DNA of 64,000 nucleotides from Pinirhizobacter soli (GCF_015905305.1 NZ_JADZLQ010000001.1:1450599-1514598), one strand, 5' to 3'. Numbered from the stretch's first letter, positions 1-9,724 are shown. Numbers and translations are program-made. Notes: generated from the letters alone by a model not told the origin.

Positions 1-3000
1 CCCTCCTCGACGAACACTTCCAGGAGGTCCGGATCGATGGCGGAGAGGTCGACCATGCCCGGCTGGACCGGTTCGGAGGCGCCTGCCAGCGGCATGGCCA
101 CTGGCGCCTGCGCGTGGACTTCCAGGTCCGTCTGCGGCGGCAAGGTGGTGCTGGCATCCAGCTCGGCGGTGAGCTCGGCTTCGAGTTCCGCTTCGGCCGC
201 AAGCTGGTCGTCGTCGTTCGCCGAATCGTATGCAACGGTGGACGGCACCTCGTCGGCACTCGACATCGGGCCCTCGGCGTCGAGCTCGGCCTGCAACTGG
301 GCTTCCAGTTCCGCTTCGAGTTCGGCGTCGTTGAGCGAAGTTGTGTCTTCAAGATCAGCCGGGGGCAGATCCAGGCCATCGGCAAGCGACACCGATGCCT
401 CTTCCAGCGCCACGCTCTGCTCAGGCTCCGCGACGGTGGGCGCAGGCACCTGGGCGGCTTCCTCGTCGAGCTCGGCCATCAGCGCATCCCACGCCGCGTC
501 GTCGTCGACAGCGGGCGTGGTGATGGCGTGCGTGCCGGCGTCCGACGGTTCCTCGCCATCCATCGCGGCGAGGAAATCGGCGGTCAGGTCTTCGTCGGTG
601 TCGACGTGGGTTGCAGCAATTTCGGCGGCGCCAGCGCCGGCATCGGAACCCTCGTGGCCCGTCGAAACGGACGCCGCGGCATCGAGCTCCGCGTCGTGCT
701 TGAGCGCTTCGAGGGCTTCGTCGGGTGCGTGTTCGAACAGGACATGCGCCACCTGCACGGCGGGCTGCTCGTCACGCATGCGGCTGATGCGATCGGCAAG
801 CTGGTCGACGGCGGGCACGTAGGGCTCGTCGTCGTCGAACTGGGCCATGATGTGTTCGACAAGGTCGGCAACGTCACCCAGGGCGAGCACGCCTTCGGGC
901 GACAACGACCCGGTGCCGGCGCGCACGCGCTTGAGCAGGCCTTCCATCGGCGCCAGCACCTGGATCAACGGTGCGATATCCACCATGCCGATGGCGCCAT
1001 GCAGGGTATGCACGGCACGCAGGAGCGCATCGTCCACCGGCAGGTGGCCATCGTCGGTGCGCGAGAGCGCCGTACGGATGGTCTGCTGGTACTGGCTCAC
1101 TTCCGTGCGCAGGATGTCCAGCAGCACCGGGTCGATCGGCGGCAGTGCCGGACCGATGAACATCGCCGGCGGCGTGTCCGTTTCATCGGCATGGAACGCT
1201 TCGGTCCCGGCCGCGGCGGCCGAAACGGCGGACGGCATCTCGAGCGTGGAGGCAGGCGCGAAGGCGGCGGTGGGGATGGACTCGACCGTCGCGCGCGGCA
1301 CGCGGCGACGCACCTTGGTGCGCACGGTCTGGCGCGCGGTGAGGACGTCTTCGATGCGGCCGGAGGCACCCGAAGCCAGGCGGTCGGCGACGGTCATGAT
1401 CGCCGCCAGCGGCGCCATCGGCGCAGGACCGCCGGACAGCGCGATATGCAGTTCCGGGAGCGCTGCCAGGGCATGGGCGACCAGCACCTGGACGTCGGCG
1501 TCGGGCGCGATCGTGCCATCGAGCACGCGGTTGAGCATGTTCTCGACCTTCCAGGCGAACTCGCCCAGCAGGCGCGCACCGACCAGGCGACCGGAACCCT
1601 TCAGGGTATGGAATGAGCGGCGGACCGGTATCAGCGACTCGCGCTTTTCCGGATCGGCCATCCAGGTGGCCACGCCTTGCTGGAGATTGGCGATCTCCTC
1701 AAGCATTTCTTCCAGGAAGATCTCGCGGATCTCATCGTCGATGCCATCGACGGTGACCTGGAAGCCAGCAAAATCGGCCATGTCATCGCCACCGACTTCC
1801 TGCTCGACTTCCTCTTCCACTTCCACCCAGTCGTTGTCGTCGAAGGCGGCGACATGGGGTACGAAGGCGTGTTCGGACGACGGCAGGGGCGAGCCTGCGG
1901 TTTCGGCTGCAGGCTTTTCGTTGAAGATCGGCGGCACGCCGCCGGTGTCGGTCAGCAGGCCCACCGGCTCCCCGGCGGTGACTTCGTGCGAGGCGGCGGC
2001 AAATTCGTCCGCGGCCGCATCGGTGGCTTCTTCACCGGTGCCGCGTGCTTCGGGCAGCGGCCAGTAACCGAGCGCGGCAAGGCTCTGCTCGGTCACGTCA
2101 AGGATGTGTTCAAGTCCGCCGCGATGTTCGCGCGCGGCCTCCAGGTAGTACTCGAGCGCGGCCAGCGCATCGGCCAGGCGGTCCATCTGCACGCCCGAGG
2201 GAACGCGGCGGTCCTGGACCAGCTCGTGATCGACGAAGCGACCGATGCCCACCGCCAGTTGCGAGGGGCGCGCGGCACTGAGCATCTGCATGGCGCCGGA
2301 GACCTCGCCCATCAGGCGCGGTACTTCGACCAGCTGCGTGTGGTCCCAGCTGGACTCGACGAAGCCGACGATGGCGTCCTTGACCTTGGCGGTATTGGCC
2401 GTGGCCTCGCGCATCAGCGAAGCGAGAATGTGGCGCGCCTCGCTGCGCGGCAGCGGCGCTGGACCGTCGCCGGTATCCTCGGCAGCGCCTTCGGCGCCCA
2501 GGCGTTCGATGTGGTCGTCGAGCGAGGCTTCGACATAAAGCAGGGCGCCGGCGACGTCCAGCAGTGCCTCCTCGTCGGGGGCATGCATGCGGGTGGCGAT
2601 TTCTTCCATGACGCGGCGTTGTTCGTTCACGACCCGGCGCGGCACGGCCAGGGCAAGCATGCCAAGCGTGTCGCCGACGCGCTCGAGCACTTCCACCTGG
2701 GGCGCCAGTTCCGCGGGATCGCCTTCGCGGCGGCGCAGGAAGAGGTCCAGGGCGTCCTTGACGCGAAGCAGGTCGTCCTTGATGGCCGAGGCCACCGTAT
2801 CGAGCAGCGCACGGTTGTGACCGGACATCGAGCCACGGGCATGTTCGAGTTCGGCGGCATCCGGGAGCAGGCCGTCCAGGCGGTAAACCCGGCGCAGTTC
2901 GTCCAGCCGGTCGCTGCCCGGGCGTGCCTGTGCGACGAAATAAAGCAGTTTGCGCGAAAGTTCGTCAGCATCGCCGCCCAGCAGGGCTTCCTCGCCATGC

Positions 3001-3761
3001 TCGAGCAGTTGGCGGATGCAACGGTCGACGCGGCCGATCAGTTGCCGCACTTCCTTCGCGTGCGTCTTCAGCACGCCGCGCTCCAGGCCATCGAGCACAC
3101 CGGCGGTGATCCACCACAGGCGGCGGCCGGCGATGGTGTAGCAACGGGCCGCCAGCGAATCGAGCGTGGCGCGCATGCCCTGGAGCTGGCGGTCGCTACC
3201 CTGGCCGCGGAACCAGGCCAGCAGCAACTGCTGGAAACGCAGGCGCAGTGCGGCGATCTCGTCGCGGTAGAACTCGGTGGCGTGGGGCTCGGTGGCGCCA
3301 GGGGCGTCCATCGGCAGCGCGACGTCGAGGTTAGGGGTGAACAGGGCCGATTCGTGCAGGCCGTCCACGCCACGGCTGGCACGCAGGTCGTTGAGCAATG
3401 GCAGCAGCACGATGGGCACGTCGCGGTGCCCGCTCTGCAGGCGCTCGAGATAGTCGGGCATCTGCACCATGCCGCGCATCAGCGCGGCATAGGCATCGTC
3501 GCGCTGGGCAACGGTACCGGCCATGAGCGCCGCCACCAGTTGCTCCATTTCCTCCACCACCATGGCCGCGCCATAGAGCTCCACCATGCGCAAGGTGCCG
3601 TGCACCTGGTGCAGGTCGGCCGCGCACGAGCGCATGACATGGATGTCGCCCGGCTCGCTGACGTAGGCCTCCAGGGCCTGGCGTGCCTTGGAAAGCGCCT
3701 CGTCCAGCTCCGCCTTGACCCAGTTGAGCGTGGTGAAATCGTTGTGGTCCTGGAGTCTCAT
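1..3761 (-). CDS. chpA: ChpA/PilL-type chemotaxis hybrid histidine kinase (3' part beyond window)
   Basis: This is the N-terminal 1253 residues of the large CheA-like kinase of the type IV pilus (Chp) chemosensory system, which controls twitching motility. It is cut by the window start, so the expected ATPase, CheW-like and receiver domains are not visible. Several histidine phosphotransfer (Hpt) modules can be read: HQVHGT near residue 51, HTLKGS at His718 and HTLHGA at His918. From about residue 985 onward a long acidic Ala/Glu/Asp/Leu linker leads into another Hpt-like start (DLSAIDPDLLEVFVEE). The start ATG at 3761 gives MRLQDHNDF. It lies about 200 bases downstream of the pilJ terminator, so it may have its own promoter. 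The family is normally about 2000 residues or more. Confidence 0.92.
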   Translation of the reverse strand, partial: MRLQDHNDFTTLNWVKAELDEALSKARQALEAYVSEPGDIHVMRSCAADLHQVHGTLRMVELYGAAMVVEEMEQLVAALMAGTVAQRDDAYAALMRGMVQMPDYLERLQSGHRDVPIVLLPLLNDLRASRGVDGLHESALFTPNLDVALPMDAPGATEPHATEFYRDEIAALRLRFQQLLLAWFRGQGSDRQLQGMRATLDSLAARCYTIAGRRLWWITAGVLDGLERGVLKTHAKEVRQLIGRVDRCIRQLLEHGEEALLGGDADELSRKLLYFVAQARPGSDRLDELRRVYRLDGLLPDAAELEHARGSMSGHNRALLDTVASAIKDDLLRVKDALDLFLRRREGDPAELAPQVEVLERVGDTLGMLALAVPRRVVNEQRRVMEEIATRMHAPDEEALLDVAGALLYVEASLDDHIERLGAEGAAEDTGDGPAPLPRSEARHILASLMREATANTAKVKDAIVGFVESSWDHTQLVEVPRLMGEVSGAMQMLSAARPSQLAVGIGRFVDHELVQDRRVPSGVQMDRLADALAALEYYLEAAREHRGGLEHILDVTEQSLAALGYWPLPEARGTGEEATDAAADEFAAASHEVTAGEPVGLLTDTGGVPPIFNEKPAAETAGSPLPSSEHAFVPHVAAFDDNDWVEVEEEVEQEVGGDDMADFAGFQVTVDGIDDEIREIFLEEMLEEIANLQQGVATWMADPEKRESLIPVRRSFHTLKGSGRLVGARLLGEFAWKVENMLNRVLDGTIAPDADVQVLVAHALAALPELHIALSGGPAPMAPLAAIMTVADRLASGASGRIEDVLTARQTVRTKVRRRVPRATVESIPTAAFAPASTLEMPSAVSAAAAGTEAFHADETDTPPAMFIGPALPPIDPVLLDILRTEVSQYQQTIRTALSRTDDGHLPVDDALLRAVHTLHGAIGMVDIAPLIQVLAPMEGLLKRVRAGTGSLSPEGVLALGDVADLVEHIMAQFDDDEPYVPAVDQLADRISRMRDEQPAVQVAHVLFEHAPDEALEALKHDAELDAAASVSTGHEGSDAGAGAAEIAATHVDTDEDLTADFLAAMDGEEPSDAGTHAITTPAVDDDAAWDALMAELDEEAAQVPAPTVAEPEQSVALEEASVSLADGLDLPPADLEDTTSLNDAELEAELEAQLQAELDAEGPMSSADEVPSTVAYDSANDDDQLAAEAELEAELTAELDASTTLPPQTDLEVHAQAPVAMPLAGASEPVQPGMVDLSAIDPDLLEVFVEE

Positions 3762-3953
3762 TGGGCGCATCCGGGTGAGGCTTTTGGAGCTCGGGTGTGG
3801 CTGGCGTTGCTATGGGCAGAAGACACGCACCGCTTGGGCGTACAGGCACGGCTGGCGGAAGCGAAGGTATTCATCGCTTCTCTCCAGCAAGGGCAATGCC
3901 AGCAAGCATCCAATTCATGTGATCCACGTCCCAAAATTCGAAACCCGAAGAGC
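3762..3953. other. Intergenic region between pilJ terminator and chpA
   Basis: This stretch of about 190 bases separates the pilJ transcription terminator from chpA and must hold any separate chpA promoter. No clear -35/-10 pair or conserved small frame was recognised. Open frames in it look like composition artefacts. Confidence 0.4.
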
Positions 3954-3975
3954 AAAAAGACCGGGCTCAGCCCGG
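3954..3975 (-). terminator. Rho-independent terminator overlapping the pilJ stop codon
   Basis: On the minus strand CCGGGC-TGA-GCCCGG forms a perfect 6-bp stem whose three-base loop is the pilJ stop codon, followed directly by TCTTTTT. The stem and U-tract fit an intrinsic terminator. It would separate pilGHIJ from chpA transcription at least partly. Confidence 0.75.
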
Positions 3976-5997
3976 AAGCTTGAAGTTCGCCACCGACAGG
4001 CGCAGGTCGTTGGCCAGCTGCGCCAGGTTGCCGATCGATTCGGCCGTCTGGCTCGCGCCCAGCGAGGTCTGCGAGGTAATTTCCTGGATCACGTTCATCG
4101 TTGCCGAGGTATCGGTTGCCGCGACCGACTGCTGGCGCGCGGCGGTGGAGATGTTCTGAATCAGGCCGGCCAGATCGTTCGAGACGCGCTCGATGTCCCC
4201 CAGCGCGGTACCGGCGTCCTCGGCCAAGCGGGCGCCGGCCACCACTTCGGCGGTGGTCTGTTCCATGGAACTGACCGCTTCATTGGTATCGGACTGAATC
4301 GTCTGCACCAGGGTTTCGATTCGCTTGGTGGCGCTGGCCGAGCGTTCGGCCAGGCGCTGCACTTCGTCTGCCACCACCGCGAAACCTCGGCCCGCCTCGC
4401 CGGCCGAGGCCGCCTGGATGGCAGCGTTCAAGGCCAGGATGTTGGTCTGTTCGGCAATGTCGTTGATCAGTTCCACGATCGAGCCGATCTCTTGCGAGGA
4501 CTCACCCAGGCGTTTGATTCGCTTGGAGGTTTCCTGGATCTGGTCACGGATCGAATCCATGCCCTGGATGGTTTCGCGCACCACTTCGGCGCCGCGCGAG
4601 GCAATCTGCACCGAGCGCTGGGCCACGTCCGCGGATTCAGCCGAGTCGCGGGACACGGTATCCATCGAGGTCGCGATCTGGTTGATGGCGGTGGTGGCCG
4701 TGCTGATCTGCGTAGCCTGCTGCTCGGCGGCGTCGGCCAGGTGCATGGCCGTGGCCTGCGTTTCCTGGGCGGCTGCCGACACGCGCACGGCGGTCTCGTT
4801 GATCGTGGCCACCAGTCGGCGAAGTTCGTCCACGGCGGAGTTGATCGAGTCGGCGATCGCGCCGGTGATGTCCTCGGTCACGGTGGCCTTCACCGTCAGA
4901 TCGCCCTCGGCGAGCGTCACCATTTCATCCAGCAGACGGCCAATGGCCGCTTCGTTCTTGCGGTTCAAGGCGTTCGTGGACTCAAATCGCGCTCGCTGGT
5001 CGCGGATCTGGGTGATCACCAGCAGCAGGGCGAATACCGCGGCGCCCACGGCACCAAGCAGGCCGAACCAGATGTTCGGGAACAGGCGCGTGAGCGGCAG
5101 CTTGCCGATCTGGCTGGCGACGTCGTTGGCGCGAAGGAGCACCGTCTGCGAATCGAGCGAGGCCTGGTTGCCGGCGCGCTTGACGTCCTGCAGGTTGGGC
5201 GAGGCGGCCACCAGCTGGGCGACCGGATCGTTCAACTCGCCCCAGCTGGCCTGCATGGCCTCGAGGATCTTCTTGGCGTTGGCATCGCTGATCGGCTTGA
5301 CCGAATTGTCTTCGCTGCCGGAGGTCAGGCCCTTGAGCACCGCCCCATAAAGCTGGGCGTCGCGGGACAGGCCATCGGCGGCCGGCTGGCCGGCGTCGCC
5401 ACCCTGCAGGATTTCCGATACGCGGCGGATCATGCGATCGCCCAGCAGCAGCTGGCGGGCGGTGGTGTAGGTCTGTTCCACCGAACCGTTGCGCTGCTGC
5501 AGGATGGTCAGCACCTCGTCATTGCGCGCGTTCAGCAACGGCATCTGGCGCGAGAACGTACCCGCTCGCTGGGTGGAATCGATCACCAGCTGCTTGTTGG
5601 ACAGGATCTTGCCGATGTCCGAATCCAGCTGGTTCCACGCGTTCGTCAGCGCCGCGACCGACTTGCCCGCCGCGGTGGCGTTGTTGTCGGCGTAGGCCGG
5701 CATGCGGGTTTTGTCGTCGCCCTTGTTCAGGCGCTGCACGGCCGAATCGATGGTATTGCGGGCAGCCTGCAGCTCGCGGAAGGCGTCGGCGTTACCGTCG
5801 GAGGCTTCCAGCGCGTCCTTGGCCGTCTGCTGCGAGATCACCTGGATCTGGGTGGTGAGCCCGACAGCCTGGCGATCCTCGTCGTTCTTGGTATTGAGCA
5901 TGTAGAAATCGACTGCCGCGATGCCGATGGACAGCACCAGCGCCGCGATCAGGATCAAGTTGCTGCGATCCTTCGCGCCCCCTGTGGTCGTACTCAT
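3967..5997 (-). CDS. pilJ: PilJ, type IV pilus methyl-accepting chemotaxis protein
   Basis: This is the transmembrane chemoreceptor that feeds the Chp kinase controlling pilus extension and retraction. About 676 residues. A first membrane helix lies near residues 13-35, then a periplasmic region of about 265 residues rich in helices, a second helix near residues 297-325, and a cytoplasmic signalling domain. The conserved receptor tip is [20 protein letters not shown] near residues 530-549, preceded by [12 protein letters not shown]. Start: ATG at 5997 with GAGGTG upstream is preferred to the in-frame GTG at 6003. The end of the gene forms the loop of an intrinsic terminator. It lies in the order pilG-pilH-pilI-pilJ-chpA, as in Xanthomonas and Pseudomonas. 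Confidence 0.95.
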   Translation of the reverse strand: MSTTTGGAKDRSNLILIAALVLSIGIAAVDFYMLNTKNDEDRQAVGLTTQIQVISQQTAKDALEASDGNADAFRELQAARNTIDSAVQRLNKGDDKTRMPAYADNNATAAGKSVAALTNAWNQLDSDIGKILSNKQLVIDSTQRAGTFSRQMPLLNARNDEVLTILQQRNGSVEQTYTTARQLLLGDRMIRRVSEILQGGDAGQPAADGLSRDAQLYGAVLKGLTSGSEDNSVKPISDANAKKILEAMQASWGELNDPVAQLVAASPNLQDVKRAGNQASLDSQTVLLRANDVASQIGKLPLTRLFPNIWFGLLGAVGAAVFALLLVITQIRDQRARFESTNALNRKNEAAIGRLLDEMVTLAEGDLTVKATVTEDITGAIADSINSAVDELRRLVATINETAVRVSAAAQETQATAMHLADAAEQQATQISTATTAINQIATSMDTVSRDSAESADVAQRSVQIASRGAEVVRETIQGMDSIRDQIQETSKRIKRLGESSQEIGSIVELINDIAEQTNILALNAAIQAASAGEAGRGFAVVADEVQRLAERSASATKRIETLVQTIQSDTNEAVSSMEQTTAEVVAGARLAEDAGTALGDIERVSNDLAGLIQNISTAARQQSVAATDTSATMNVIQEITSQTSLGASQTAESIGNLAQLANDLRLSVANFKLPG

Positions 5998-6186
5998 ACT
6001 CACCTCGTCACACGCACGTTATACGTCGATCCACATGGCAAGGCAGCCTTAGGACAGGCTGTCTTTGCCTGCGAAGCTTCAAGATCCGCTTCGCCCCCTG
6101 TCCGGCGCGCTGCTGCCGGCCTGCTCGGTATTGCCACGCGTGGCCTGCCATCAAGGCTGCCACGCGCTTGTATCCAAACCCGCCCG

Positions 6187-6732
6187 CTACACCGCGGTCT
6201 GACGGAAGTCCGGCGCGCGCACCAGGCGCGTCATGCTCAGCATCCCGTATTCCCGGTCACCCACGGTGACATTTTCCGAAACGAATCGCGTCAGGCGCGG
6301 GTCTTCCTCGGTGCCCGCCAGGCGGCGCTGTTCTTCGTCTACCAGGCGCTGTCCGAACACTTCATCGACCAGCAGGCCCACCGTACCGTTCTGCTGGCGC
6401 ACCAGCAGCAGGCGCGTGCGCTCGGAGGACGGCGTACGGACGTTGAAGAGAAAACGGCCGAAGTCGACCACCGGCACCAGGTTGCCGCGCACGTTGGCCA
6501 CGCCCATCAGCCATGGCCGGGTGCCAGGCACGGGGGTCAGCGACGGCGGAGCCAGCAATTCGTTGATCTCATCGATGCTGGCTACGAACGAACGCGTGCC
6601 CACACGAAAACCGATGCCGCGCCACAGGCTTGGGGCATCGGTCTGCTCGGGGGTCGCCGCCGAATGCGCCAGGCACCGGCGCTCGTAGTAGGCCAGCAGC
6701 TCGAACGGGTTGAAGGCGGCGACGTCGGTCAT
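6187..6732 (-). CDS. pilI: PilI, CheW-like adaptor of the Chp system
   Basis: 181-residue CheW-domain protein that couples the receptor PilJ to the kinase ChpA. The CheW fold is recognisable from IGFRVGTRSFVASIDEINEL near residues 39-58 and from PWLMGVANVRGNLVPVVDFG near residues 73-92, the latter being the hallmark strand-turn of CheW proteins. The start is ATG at 6732. It lies 10 bases downstream of pilH and about 190 bases upstream of pilJ on the same strand. Length and order agree with PilI of other gammaproteobacteria. Confidence 0.93.
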   Translation of the reverse strand: MTDVAAFNPFELLAYYERRCLAHSAATPEQTDAPSLWRGIGFRVGTRSFVASIDEINELLAPPSLTPVPGTRPWLMGVANVRGNLVPVVDFGRFLFNVRTPSSERTRLLLVRQQNGTVGLLVDEVFGQRLVDEEQRRLAGTEEDPRLTRFVSENVTVGDREYGMLSMTRLVRAPDFRQTAV

Positions 6733-6742
6733 GGGTATGCCT

Positions 6743-7114
6743 TCAGTGCGGCTTGGGCAGCAGGTTGTCGATGGTGGCGAGCAATTCCTTCTCGTTCACC
6801 GGTTTGGTGATGAAGGCCCGTGCGCCTTGGCGAAGGCCCCAGACCCGGTCGGTTTCCATCGACTTGGTGGTGATCATCACCACCGGGACCTCGGCCGTGG
6901 CCGGGTCGCGGCTGAGCGTTCGCGTGGCCTGGAAACCATTCATGCCCGGCATGATGACGTCCATGATGACCAGATCCGGGCGGTTGGCGCGGATGCGCTC
7001 GATGCCGGCCTCGGCGTTATCGACGCTGGACACGGCAAAACCGGCCTTCTCCAGCAGCGTGGTGAACACGCGCACGTCGGTCGGTGAATCGTCGATGATC
7101 AGGATGTTGGGCAA
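6743..7114 (-). CDS. pilH: PilH, single-domain response regulator
   Basis: 123-residue CheY-like receiver with acidic pocket Asp8-Asp9, phosphoacceptor Asp52 (VIMDVIMPGMNG), Thr82 and conserved Lys104 (FITKPV). There is no output domain. In the Chp system PilH is a CheY-like partner that modulates PilT-dependent retraction. No ATG is available near the expected N-terminus: the protein MPNILIIDDS begins at a TTG codon at 7114, supported by AGGGGAA about 8 bases upstream. This rare start would lower initiation. The gene lies between pilG and pilI. Confidence 0.92.
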   Translation of the reverse strand: MPNILIIDDSPTDVRVFTTLLEKAGFAVSSVDNAEAGIERIRANRPDLVIMDVIMPGMNGFQATRTLSRDPATAEVPVVMITTKSMETDRVWGLRQGARAFITKPVNEKELLATIDNLLPKPH

Positions 7115-7210
7115 AGCGGTGGTTCCCCTGGTGTCGGGTCGCGGCCTTAAAGCCGCGTCCCCACGAAAAACTGCAATGACTTCGAAAGCGACGTAATCGA
7201 CGCCTTAAGG

Positions 7211-7612
7211 CTAGCTGGCGATGGCGTAGCGCTGGATAGCGCCCAAGAGCTCGTCGCGGGTGAAAGGTTTGGTGAGGTATTGCTCGGCGCCGACGATGCG
7301 CCCCCTCGCCTTGTCGAACAGCCCGTCCTTCGAACTGAGCATGATCACAGGCGTAGGCCGGAACTGCGGGTTGTTCTTGATCAGGGCGCAGGTCTGGTAG
7401 CCGTCCAGGCGCGGCATCATGATGTCGACGAAGATGATATGCGGCTTCTGGTCGGAGATCTTGGCGAGCGCCTCGAAGCCATCGACCGCCGTAAGGACGT
7501 CGCAGCCCTCCTTTTTCAGCAGGGTCTCCGCCGTCCGGCGAATGGTCTTGGAGTCGTCGATCACCATGACCCGCAAGCCGGTCAGGCTATTACTGCGTCC
7601 GTTTTCGTTCAC
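7211..7612 (-). CDS. pilG: PilG, single-domain response regulator
   Basis: 133-residue CheY-like receiver. VMVIDDSKTIRRTAETLLKK near the N-terminus and IIFVDIMMPRLDGYQTCALI around the phosphoacceptor Asp match PilG closely, as does LTKPFTRDELLGAI near the C-terminus. PilG promotes pilus extension through the PilB motor. The start chosen is GTG at 7612 (VNENGRSNS), with a G-rich Shine-Dalgarno just upstream, because PilG proteins begin at this point. An in-frame start at 7648 would add 12 unlikely residues. It is the first gene of the pilGHIJ run and is divergent from gshB. Confidence 0.93.
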   Translation of the reverse strand: MNENGRSNSLTGLRVMVIDDSKTIRRTAETLLKKEGCDVLTAVDGFEALAKISDQKPHIIFVDIMMPRLDGYQTCALIKNNPQFRPTPVIMLSSKDGLFDKARGRIVGAEQYLTKPFTRDELLGAIQRYAIAS

Positions 7613-7907
7613 TACCGCCCCCGTAAACCCCACCACGAAGCCATGCACACGGTAGCGCGATTAACCCTCGCCCGACCGTGCGCCAATCGACGGACCTTGT
7701 CCCGATGGCACGCCAAGTGACCGCTCTTCGGCGGTGCACCCCAAGCGTGGCTGTTTAACGCCTGGGTACCGTGCCGTCAAGCAAAACTGACCAAATGCCC
7801 GTGTGGCACGCTTTTATGCGGCCATCCCCTACACTTGGAGTTTGCCCCGTCGTTGGCCCTTATCGGCTGTCCGGGGGCCAACTTTAGCTTTCGGAGAGCC
7901 CCTCCCC
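7613..7907. other. Divergent regulatory region pilG / gshB
   Basis: About 295 bases separate the divergent pilG and gshB starts and must carry both promoters. The gshB leader has a clear CGGAGAG Shine-Dalgarno around 7891. No operator or confident promoter hexamer was assigned. Confidence 0.4.
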
Positions 7908-8849
7908 ATGCCGCTGCGCGTTGCGGTGCTGATGGACCCCATCAGCCACATCAAAATCGCCAAGGACTCCACCTTTGCCATGCTGCTGGAAGCCCAGCGC
8001 CGCGGCCATGGCCTGCTTTACATGGAACAGGGCGATCTGGCCATCCGTGACGGCGTGCCCATGGCCCGGCTGCGCCCCTTGAGCGTACGCGAGGACAAAA
8101 CCTCCTGGTTCAGCCTGGGCGAGCCTGAATGGCACGACCTGGGCACCGTGGATATCGTCCTGGCCCGCAAGGATCCGCCGGTCGATGCCCAGTTCATCTA
8201 CGACACCATGGTGTTGGAACTGGCTCAGGGACGGGGTTGCCGGGTGGTCAACGACCCCCGGTCGCTGCGCGACTGCAACGAGAAGCTGTTCGCCCTGCAG
8301 TTCCCGCAGTGCATCGTACCGACCCTGGTGTCCCGCGATGCCGGCGAGCTGCGCGCGTTCGTTGCCGAGCAGGGCCAGGCGGTGCTCAAGCCGTTGGACG
8401 GCATGGGTGGGCGCGGCATCTTCAAGGTGCGCCATGGCGACAGCAACCTCAATTCCATGCTGGAAACCCTGCTCGACGGCCACCGGCACTTCGCCATCGC
8501 GCAGAAGTTCATCCCGGAGATCACCTCCGGCGACAAGCGCATCCTGCTGATCGACGGGGAGCCAGTGCCCTACGCCCTGGCGCGCATCCCGCAGGGCGAT
8601 GAATTCCGCGGCAACCTCGCCGCCGGCGGCCGCGGCGAAGGCGTGCCGCTGTCCGATCGCGACCGCTGGATCGCTGCCCAGGTGGCGCCGGAACTGCGCC
8701 GCCGCGGCCTGCGTTTCGTCGGCCTGGACGTGATCGGCGACTACCTCACCGAGATCAACGTCACCTCCCCCACCTGCATCCGTGAACTCGATGCCCAGTT
8801 CGGCCTTAACATCGCCGGGTTGATGTTCGACGCCATTGAGGGGTCATGA
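7908..8849 (+). CDS. gshB: Glutathione synthetase
   Basis: 313-residue ATP-grasp ligase that joins gamma-glutamylcysteine and glycine to make glutathione in the cytoplasm. The N-terminus MPLRVAVLMDPISHIKIAKD is diagnostic of GshB. The ATP-grasp region includes VLKPLDGMGGRGIF and the C-terminal DVIGDYLTEINVTSPTCIRE. The start ATG at 7908 follows CGGAGAG; an in-frame upstream start at 7803 is rejected because it adds 35 residues outside the family. The stop overlaps the next gene in an ATGA junction. Confidence 0.97.
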   Translation: MPLRVAVLMDPISHIKIAKDSTFAMLLEAQRRGHGLLYMEQGDLAIRDGVPMARLRPLSVREDKTSWFSLGEPEWHDLGTVDIVLARKDPPVDAQFIYDTMVLELAQGRGCRVVNDPRSLRDCNEKLFALQFPQCIVPTLVSRDAGELRAFVAEQGQAVLKPLDGMGGRGIFKVRHGDSNLNSMLETLLDGHRHFAIAQKFIPEITSGDKRILLIDGEPVPYALARIPQGDEFRGNLAAGGRGEGVPLSDRDRWIAAQVAPELRRRGLRFVGLDVIGDYLTEINVTSPTCIRELDAQFGLNIAGLMFDAIEGS

Positions 8850-9700
8850 CCACAAGAGGTTCCGCAGGGCCCGACCTGTTCGGCCCCACCCTGCTGTTTT
8901 CCATCGTGTTGCACGGCATCATCCTGCTGGGCGTGACCTTCAGCGCCTCGCGCCCGAAGGCCGGCTTGCCGTCGCTGGATGTCACCCTGGTGGACGTCGC
9001 CAACGACCAGTCGCCGGACAAGGCTGACTTCCTGGCCCAGGCCAACAACGCCGGCGGCGGCGAAAGCGACAAGGCCGCACGGCCTTCCGAGCGCGCGTCG
9101 GGGCTTCTTCCCACCGACGCCCACGGCACCGCGCCCACGCGGGTGGCGGCTTCCACCGCCAACCCGACGCCGGCCAGAGATCCGCGCCTGGTCACCACGG
9201 CCGGCAGCAGCGATTTCACCGTGACGCGCAACGAGGCCAGCACCCGCCAGGACGACCAGGCCTCGGCCGAGGAGACCCGGCGCGCCGAGGAAATGGCCGC
9301 CCTCGCCGCCGAGGTGCGCGACCAGTCCGAAAAGTACGCCAAGCGGCCGAAGAAGAAATTCATTTCGGCCAACACCAAGGAATATGCCTACGCCGCCTAC
9401 ATGAACGGCTGGGTCAAGCGCGTGGAACGGATCGGCAACCAGAACTATCCCGACCAGGCTCGCCGCGAGGGCCTGCACGGCGATGTGGTGCTTACCGTCG
9501 GCCTTAACCGCGACGGCAGCATCAAGAGCGTGGACGTGATCGACTCCTCCGGACACAAGCTGCTGGACGACGCCGCGCAGCGCATCGTGCGCCTGGCCGG
9601 GCCCTTCCCGCCGCTGCCACCTGACAAGACACGCGTGGACGAGCTCTACATCACGCGGACATGGCAGTTTCTCCCCGGGGATATCCTGCGCAACCGCTGA
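8846..9700 (+). CDS. TonB-like energy transducer protein
   Basis: 284-residue inner-membrane-anchored periplasmic protein. One N-terminal helix (LLFSIVLHGIILLGVTFSAS, about residues 16-35) starts as TonB helices do, with a conserved Ser/His pattern. A polar, Glu- and Ala-rich middle with a short coiled-coil-prone segment (residues 135-170) follows. The C-terminal TonB domain (YPDQARREGLHGDVVLTVGL, then SIKSVDVIDSSG) ends the protein. It lacks the long Pro/Lys spacer of classical TonB. It overlaps gshB by ATGA, the usual position of a TonB-family gene in Xanthomonadales. Its receptor partners cannot be told from the sequence. Confidence 0.85.
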   Translation: MTTRGSAGPDLFGPTLLFSIVLHGIILLGVTFSASRPKAGLPSLDVTLVDVANDQSPDKADFLAQANNAGGGESDKAARPSERASGLLPTDAHGTAPTRVAASTANPTPARDPRLVTTAGSSDFTVTRNEASTRQDDQASAEETRRAEEMAALAAEVRDQSEKYAKRPKKKFISANTKEYAYAAYMNGWVKRVERIGNQNYPDQARREGLHGDVVLTVGLNRDGSIKSVDVIDSSGHKLLDDAAQRIVRLAGPFPPLPPDKTRVDELYITRTWQFLPGDILRNR

Positions 9701-9724
9701 CACCCGGAGTGCATCGCGCCCCGC

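Noticed and set aside
114-3983. Long plus-strand frames (500 and 768 codons) antisense to chpA
   Set aside because: The minus strand has recognisable Hpt motifs throughout; the plus frames show no domain and no good start.
3688-6810. Open frame of 1040 codons on the plus strand antisense to pilJ and pilI
   Set aside because: It is antisense to genes with clear receptor and CheW motifs, has low-complexity Arg/His/Gly-rich translation, and arises from GC-rich third positions.
7140-7157. CGCGGC-CTTAAA-GCCGCG hairpin between pilH and pilG as a terminator
   Set aside because: It has no U-tract and lies inside the pilG-pilH transcription unit; it may be a processing or pausing structure but is not supported.
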